The notes below the pieces were generated by a model, which saw only the letters and a program-made list of their open reading frames with translations, had not been told where the DNA came from and made no database searches. A stretch of DNA of 64,000 nt from Monoplex corrugatus. Lineage: Eukaryota > Mollusca > Gastropoda > Littorinimorpha > Ranellidae. Below are positions 57,574 to 64,000 of the stretch, one piece after another. The stretch lies in the NCBI GenBank assembly GCA_030674185.1, contig JAPXFY010000026.1, positions 51,882,246 to 51,946,245 of the forward strand. The letters run 5' to 3'. The first letter of the stretch is position 1. Each line of letters begins with the position of its first letter. The translations under genes and the position numbers were made by a program.

Positions 57574-58059
57574 ATGAGAGAATGTTTTGTTGCAGCACGT
57601 TTTTGTCATCTGTTTTGCTGCTGTTCATACATAATATTTTCATAATTACTTTTGTTCCTATCAAAAATGAAAACGGCTGTGACAGTGGTTCCTGGGAACA
57701 CAAAATAAATAGAGAAAACACAGAGAGATAACAATGAACAAACAAACAATACACAGAAACTAACAATCAATCCAATAAACTCCTATGTACTTCACACATT
57801 AAAACCTGAATAATATTCTATTGTTATTGTTGTTTAAAGCCCAGCCAACTGCTCTCTTTTCCTTGGTTTCTAGATAATAAAATGAACATATACATTATGC
57901 ACCTTACATTCTGATGATTGATTGTCCTATTTACATAAAAGCACATTTTCACTCATACAGAAAGACAAACAAGACCACCAAACCAACTAACCAAACAAAA
58001 TCCTTTGTACTAAATGCACCACAACTTAATGCTTTCATTTTAATTCTCTGGAGGCAGTG
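57237..58059 (-). other. Intron sequence with microsatellite
   Basis: It contains a (CA)n run (57518-57572) and the first 30 bp of a repeat B copy near 57822-57850. No exon was recognised. Confidence 0.5.
57518..57572. repeat. (CA)n microsatellite
   Basis: A pure run of about 54 bp, TG-repeats in the minus-strand transcript, about 280 bp upstream of exon 57175-57236. Confidence 0.95.
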
Positions 58060-59065
58060 GCCTTATAAAGTTACATTGCACATTTTGTGCCATATAAAGT
58101 TATACTGTGTATCTTGTGCATTATAAAGTTATACTGTGTATCTTGTGTATTATAAAGTTATACTGTGCATTTTGTGCCTTATAAAGTTATACTGCACATC
58201 TTGTGCCTTATAAAGTTATACTGTACATCTTGTGCATTATAAAGTTATACTGTGCATCTTGTGCCTTATAAAGTTATACTGTGCATTTTGTGCTTAAAAA
58301 AGTTATACTGTGCATTTTGTGCATTATAAAGTTATACTGTGTATCTTGTGCCTTATAAAGTTATACTGCGCATTTTGTGCCTTATAAAGTTATACTGCGC
58401 ATTTTGTGCCTTATAAAGTTATACTGTGCATCTTGTGCCTTATAAAGTTATACTCTGCATCTTGTGCCTTATAAAGTTATACTGTACATTTTGTGCCTTA
58501 TAAAGTTATACTGTGTATCTTGTGCCTTATAAAATTATACTGTGCATTTTGTGCCTTATGAAGTTATACTGTACATTTTGTGCCTTATAAAGTTATACTG
58601 AGCATTTTGTGCCTGATAAAGTTATACTGCGCATTTTGTGCCTTATAAAGTTGTACTGCGCATTTTGTGCCTTATAAAGTTATACTGTGCATTTTGTGCC
58701 TTATAAAGTTATACTCTGCATCTTGTGCCTTATAAAGTTATACTGTACATTTTGTGCCTTATGAAGTTATACTGAGTATCTTGTGCATTATAAAGTTATA
58801 CTGTACATCTTGTGCCTTATAAAGTTATACTGTGCATTTTGTGCCTTATAAAATTGTACTGCGCATTTTGTGCCTTATGAAGTTATACAGTACATTTTGT
58901 GCCTTGTGAAGTTATTCTGTACATTTTGTGCCTTATAAAATTGTACTGTATATTTTGTGCCTATACCGTGCATCTTGTGCCTTATAAAGTTACACTGTGC
59001 ATCTTGTGCCTTATAAAGTTACACTGTGCATCTTGTGCATTATAAAGTTACACTGTGCATCTTTG
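58060..59065. repeat. 29-bp satellite array
   Basis: The unit is CTTATAAAGTTATACTGTGC followed by ATTTTGTGC, about 34 copies with point variation (CTT/TTT, TGTGC/TGCGC/TGTAC). Each unit holds a TATAAA motif. Confidence 0.95.
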
Positions 59066-59359
59066 TTTGCATGACCATGCGCAAAGAAAAGTTAACATCC
59101 CTGTCCTATCCAGGACATAATAAGGAACACAGGTTTGAAAAATCTTATGAAATTTTTCAGTCAGTCAATGTCCACAAACTGGTATGTGAAACCTTCAACA
59201 ATGCCATTCAATATGATCACATTTCTTTATCTATTATTCATTTTTAAGAACCTGATTCAGCCATAGTCAATGAATGAAAGATACACAATCTATCCATTCC
59301 TCTTTGGAGGGCTGTCTGTCAATTTTTGCACAGCGAGTGCTCAGTATTCTTCATGAGAC
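59066..59359. other. Unassigned sequence
   Basis: Nothing was recognised. Confidence 0.5.
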
Positions 59360-59905
59360 CTCTATTTATTGTTATTTTTGTTAAAAGCCTAGCCGACTGT
59401 GTAGAGCCATTGCAGGGCTATAACCGTTTTAAAACACACACAATACTTCAACATGAAAAAAGAAAAGAAACAAATAAACATATCAATGCATCCATGCACA
59501 TAATCTAAGGAGATGCCCCTGGTGTTGACCACTCTGTCCAATTTATCACACAGGGGATTTTAAAAAGCTCAATACAAATTTAAGCATAACTTACAGCACT
59601 AAAACATATATAAAAACTTGCCTAATTACTTAAAATTGCTTCCACATATCTCAATTCCCTAGAGCCAAAAAATACACTTAATACATGTACCTAATTATCA
59701 AGAGAAAGTATGTAAGACTTTATGAACTGATACAAGTAAATGGACCAGCAAGGCAGAAAATGATCGGAAGAAATGACAGAAAGCAAAGAACAAGCAGAAA
59801 CAAACAGAGTGACAGAAAAGAGGAAATTTCTAGCACAGTATTTCCAGATGGTAGTGATACTATTTATACTGAAAAGAGTCCCCGGCATCCCCACGAGGGA
59901 TCATG
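59360..59905. mobile_element. Dispersed repeat B, copy 4
   Basis: It has all repeat B landmarks from GTTAAAAGCCTAGCCGACTG to GGCATCCCCACGAGGGATCA, in the same orientation as the copies at 34310 and 54762. Confidence 0.8.
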
Positions 59906-59959
59906 AGACCTTGTCAGACCAATACTATGGATGGCTCCGTGGCTGACTCTCTTCTTGTC

Positions 59960-60240
59960 AGCTGCCTCTGAATGGTGGTCGCCATATATTAAGAGGCCTG
60001 GTTGATGCAGGGCAGACCTTCTCCTGTCTGATCTGATCACATGGGTTCAAGCCTCAATAAGGAAAAACTTTCTACGAGCAGCTTCCAGTCCACCCAGCTG
60101 TGACAAGCTATCTTGACCCTGTACATGGTTGGGGAAGGTAAAGCAGAGGCTGGACATCACCCTCATAATACTGGCCCCAGGAAAGCTTGATGTCTTTACC
60201 ACCTCACTCCCCTACAACCTCAGGATTAGGGGACAACCGA
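59960..60240 (+). mobile_element. SINE-D copy
   Basis: The tRNA-like head has a B-box stretch GGGTTCAAGCCTC at about 60044. The body has TTCCAGTCCACCCAGCTGTG, then GTTGGGGAAGGTAAAGCAGA. The tail ends in CTCCCCTACAACCTCAGG. Confidence 0.7.
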
Positions 60241-60814
60241 TATATTTTTTTCAACTCCATGTGGTCTGACAAAGGTGTCAGGAGGAGATTGAAACCTACA
60301 GTTGCCAGGCAGAAACCAATGCAGATTCTGTATGTATCCTTTATCTGTCAAACACACATCACGTTCAACAGTGAATAAGAAGAAACAACCAAGGAAATTT
60401 GCTCCAAAGGTATTTCTATCAAGCGCAATGTTCGTCCGCACAGTTTTCAGTCAAGCGCTGTGCACAACTAGATACTACAGCATGTGATGTGAGTTAGCAA
60501 ATATTTGTGCAAGTAAACTTTCTTGTTAATCCTTTTGCAGTCCACAAATGAAGCAGCCATGTCACTTAATCTACTGTAGTCCACCAAGGAAGCAAAACAA
60601 AAAAAAAAAAAAAAGAAGAAAACTACAGCTAACTTTGAAAAAAGTGCTGCAAGAATTATGTACAAGAGAAAACAGTGACTAGAACTGACCCTGCATTCGT
60701 TATAAAATTTGAGATGTGCGAATTTTTTCAAGCATTCCCATTGTTCTTGGATGTATGTATGCACACAGTTCTGCACACAGTGTGCAGATGGCATGTTGCT
60801 GTATAGTCTGCACA
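60241..60814. other. Unassigned sequence
   Basis: Nothing was recognised. An A-run lies at 60598-60616. Confidence 0.5.
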
Positions 60815-60985
60815 CTCGTGTGTCTTTAGTGGATGTGCATGTAGGGTGTTTTCACTAACATGATTTACAGAATCTTTAACATGCATATTTGATGGTCTGT
60901 GTACACATACACATGAATAGGATTCTGGTATTAGCAGGTCTACATATGTTGACCTGGGAGATGTGCAAAATCTCCACCCTTTACT
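60815..60985 (-). mobile_element. SINE-C fragment
   Basis: It contains AGAATCTTTAACATGCATAT and TGTTGACCTGGGAGAT.CAAAATCTCCACCC, matching the SINE-C copy that starts at 61060. Confidence 0.6.
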
Positions 60986-61059
60986 TTTTTTTCTCCGCTC
61001 TTTAATATTATTATTATTATTATCATTATTATTAAAAAATCATTTTCATCTAGTATTAT

Positions 61060-63240
61060 TCTCCAAAATCTGGATGCACTATGCATTACAGATAATCAAA
61101 CGTTTCATTGGAACACAGAGAACTCAAACTCTAAAGAAACTGATCAAATTCCACTATGTTGTTGCACAGTCTGCATAGATCTCTGGGGAGCAGGCATGCT
61201 GCTTTCACCTTTCCATACACCAGCCAGTGATATCGCCTATAGTTACAGGATCTTTAACATGCATATCTGATAGTCTCATTTATATACACATCATGGGGAT
61301 TTAAGCACTGGCAAGTCTGCAAACGTGTTGACATGGGAGATACAAAAATATCTCCATCCTTTACAAGTCTGCGGGACATACAAAGTATCTCCATCCTTTA
61401 CAAGTCTGCAGGAGATACAAAATTATCTCCATTCTTTACAAGTCTGCAGGAGATACAAAATTATCTCCATCCTTTACAAGTCTGCGGGACATACAAAGTA
61501 TCTCCATCCTTTACAAGTCTGCAGGAGATACAAAATTATCTCCATCCTTTACAAGTCTGCAGGATACAAAATTATCTCCATCCTTTATAAGTCTGCAGGA
61601 GATACAAAATTATCTCCATCCTTTATAAGTCTGCAGGAGATACAAAATTATCTCCATCCTTTACAAGTCTGCAGGGGATACAAAATTATCTCCATCCTTT
61701 ACAAGTCTGCAGGGGATACAAAATTATTTCCATCCTTTACATGTCTGCAAGAGACACAAAATTATCTCCATCCTTTACAAGTCTGCAAGAGACACAAAAT
61801 TATCTCCATCCATTACAAGTCTGCAAGAGACACAAAATTATCTCCATCCTTTACAAGTCTGCAAGAGACACAAAATTATCTCCATCCTTTACAAGTCTGC
61901 AAGAGACACAAAATTATCTCCATCCTTTACAAGTCTGCAGGAGATACAAAATTATCTCCATCCTTTACAAGTCTGCATGATACAAAAATATCTCCATCCT
62001 TTACAAGTCTGCATGATACAAAATTATCTCCATCCTTTACAAGTCTGCATGATACAAAAATATCTCCATCCTTTACAAGTCTGCAGGAGATACAAAATTA
62101 TCTCCATCCTTTACAAGTCTGCATGATACAAAAATATCTCCATCCTTTACAAGTCTGCAGGAGATACAAAATTATCTCCATCCTTTACAAGTTTGTACGC
62201 ATGTTGACATGGGAGATAAATATCTCCATCCTTTACAAGTCTGTACGCATGTTGACATGGGAGATAAATATCTCCATCCTTTACAAGTCTGCACACATAT
62301 TGACAAGGGAGATAAACAAATATCTCCATCCTTTACAAGTCTACATGCATGTTGACAAGGGAGATAAACAAATATCTCCATCCTTTACAAGTCTGCATGC
62401 ATGTTGACAAGGGAGATAAATATCTCCACCCTTTACAAGTCTGCAGGAGATGAAAAATATCTCCATCCTTCACAAGTCCGCAGGAGATAAAAAATATCTC
62501 CATCCTTCACAAGTCTGCAGGAGATAAAAAATATCTCCATCCTTTACAAGTCTGCAGGAGATAAAAAATATCTCCATCCTTTACAAGTCTGCAGGAGATA
62601 AAAAATATCTCCGTCCTTTACAAGTCTGCAGGGGATAAAAAATATCTCCGTCCTTTACAAATCTGCACACATGTCTACAAGAGAGATAACAAAATATCTC
62701 CATCCTTTATAAGTCTGCAGACGTGTTGACATGGGAGATACAAAATATCTCCATCTTTTACAAGTCTGCATGCGTGTTGACAAGGCAGATAACAAAATAT
62801 CTCCATCCTTTACAAATCTGCACACATGTTGACAAGGGAGTTAACAAATATCTCCATCTTTTACAAGTCTTCAGCGTTGACAAGGGAGATAAAAAATATC
62901 TCCATCCTTTACAAGTCTGCACACATGTTGACAAGGGAGATGAATATCTCCATCTTTTACAAGTCTGCACACATGTTGACTAGGGAGATAACAAATACCT
63001 CCATTCTTTACAAGTCTGCATACATGTTGACATGGGAGATATAAAAATATCTCCATCTTTTACAAGTCTGCATGCGTGTCGACAAGGGAGATATAAAAAT
63101 ATCTCTATCCTTTACAAGTCTGCATGCATGTTGACATGGGAGATAAAAAAATCTTCATCCTTTACCCATGAGGTGGATATGTCTAGGGGAATTGAACCCA
63201 GGACCGCCTGATTGAAAGTCCGACATTTACTTACTTCACT
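61060..63240 (-). mobile_element. SINE-C copy expanded by an internal tandem array
   Basis: SINE-C sequence (ACTATGTTGTTGCACAGTCT, AGGATCTTTAACATGCATAT, CGTGTTGACATGGGAGATA) leads into the array at 61325. At its right end SINE-C resumes with TCATCCTTTACCCATGAGGT and a tRNA-like GAATTGAACCCAGGACCGCC (reverse complement GGGTTCAATTCCCC, B box) at 63185-63215. So the array lies inside one SINE-C copy. Confidence 0.7.
61325..63160. repeat. 38-bp satellite array derived from SINE-C
   Basis: The unit TCTCCATCCTTTACAAGTCT followed by GCAGGAGATACAAAATTA is 38 bp in the left half. From about 62180 a longer form of about 55-60 bp includes GCATGTTGACATGGGAGATA. There are about 43 units in all. The long form equals the SINE-C segment between GTTGACATGGGAGAT and the CTCCA.CCTTTAC motif, so the short form is a deletion derivative that spread. 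A long repetitive plus-strand open frame crosses it and is not a gene. Confidence 0.95.
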
Positions 63241-64000
63241 TCCATGTCTGTCAGATATGTCAATGTCTGTTTTCACCTTCTTTTCAGTCAATTTAAAATG
63301 GTATCTCGATACTGTGTTACATACGCTTTTCAACAGCAATCCCAAAGAAAAATTATGAATTCAAGTAAAACTGAGACCACCAGGAAAGGTGTAATGAAAG
63401 AATACTTCAATATTTGATAAAGTGACATTTACAAGTATTTAATCCTAGACAACATTCTCTGTCGGATGAAGAACATTACATATTTCAAGCTGGCTGCTGT
63501 TTCAGCCTGAACAAAAAGCGGACTGTGATAATGACCAAACAAGTACAAAGCAAATTAATACACATCCCATGGTAATCGCTTGCTCAAAATAGAATCTCAA
63601 AGTCAGCAGGATATGAGAATACTGGCCTTATTCCCTAAAAATTAAAAACTGTGAACAATGAGAATTTAACTCTGTGAACAATGAGAATTTAACTTTCTTT
63701 GTGAACAATGACAATTTAACTCTTTTTTAGTGCCACTTAACTTATGTTCCAGAAAATTTCCTTCCATGTTACCAGTGCAAGGACCATATCCTGTATCACT
63801 GTCAACAATATGCAAAAGCCAAGATGTCAAAAGCATCCACCACTGCTGGTTTAGCTCGTTTCAACTCAAATGAAACATGCATTTACAGTTAACTCAAATA
63901 AGCCATAAAAATTTCATAAGTTTAAAAAAACCACGAGACAGATCTGCAAAAACCATGACTGCTGACATGAGCATAGCATTTACCACTGCAGCTTCAAATA
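63241..64000. other. Unassigned sequence
   Basis: No exon was recognised. A short triplicate of about 27 bp (GTGAACAATGAGAATTTAAC) lies at 63650-63725. Confidence 0.5.

Noticed and set aside
61325..62407. 360-residue open frame as a repeat protein
   Set aside because: It is a 38-bp satellite read through in shifting frames, with SINE sequence at both edges.

Overview
The window is eukaryotic. It has spliced genes with long introns, abundant non-LTR retrotransposons, tRNA-derived SINEs, DNA transposons, (CA)n/(GA)n microsatellites and several kilobase-scale tandem arrays. Gene content is metazoan (a clear MED22 orthologue). The repeat style (RLE-type and CR1/L2-like LINEs, tRNA-SINEs, Tc1 DD34E) fits a marine invertebrate, most plausibly a mollusc such as a gastropod. 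The taxon is inference; nothing here fixes the species.

Two cellular genes are supported. (1) MED22 (Mediator subunit 22 / SURF5), plus strand, has three coding exons at 7488-7616, 9243-9323 and 12077-12295. They give a 142-residue short-form protein. A decayed Tc1 transposon (9456-11088) sits in its second coding intron. (2) An armadillo-repeat protein gene of uncertain name lies on the minus strand and spans at least 57236 down to 17967. Exons recognised by reading frame, splice sites and matching phase are 57175-57236, 50345-50473, 49312-49440, 40849-40980, 36675-36827, 29814-29896 and the terminal exon 17967-18059. There is also a decayed duplicate exon (36057-36137) and a weak candidate exon (50936-50988). 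The two genes converge tail to tail across about 12.3-18 kb. The 5' end of the armadillo gene and at least one internal exon were not found.

The most striking feature is in the last intron of the armadillo gene (18060-29813), which is mostly two tandem arrays. The 6.6-kb array (18051-24640, about 180 units of 35-37 bp) is made of copies of the gene's own terminal 3' splice site: each unit carries the acceptor sequence plus the first 12 bases of the last exon. The splice site of a gene has been amplified into a minisatellite whose units each look like an acceptor followed by an early in-frame stop. Two other arrays also grew from recognisable functional sequence: 55596-56850 from the C-terminal coding end of a LINE, and 61325-63160 from a SINE-like element. 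Further arrays are at 24920-28422 (23 bp), 41020-42077 and 48695-48850 (about 50 bp), 52980-54045 (about 45 bp) and 58060-59065 (29 bp).

Mobile elements are deeply nested. At 30655-34275 an old RLE-class LINE was hit by a SINE, which was then hit by a 1.9-kb TTAA-flanked element. At 42078-48694 two copies of the same RLE-class LINE lie head to tail inside a satellite. The downstream copy was hit by a CR1/L2-like LINE, and that by a 185-bp TTAA MITE. Every transposon reading frame examined is broken. No intact mobile element, CRISPR array, rRNA gene or canonical tRNA gene was seen.
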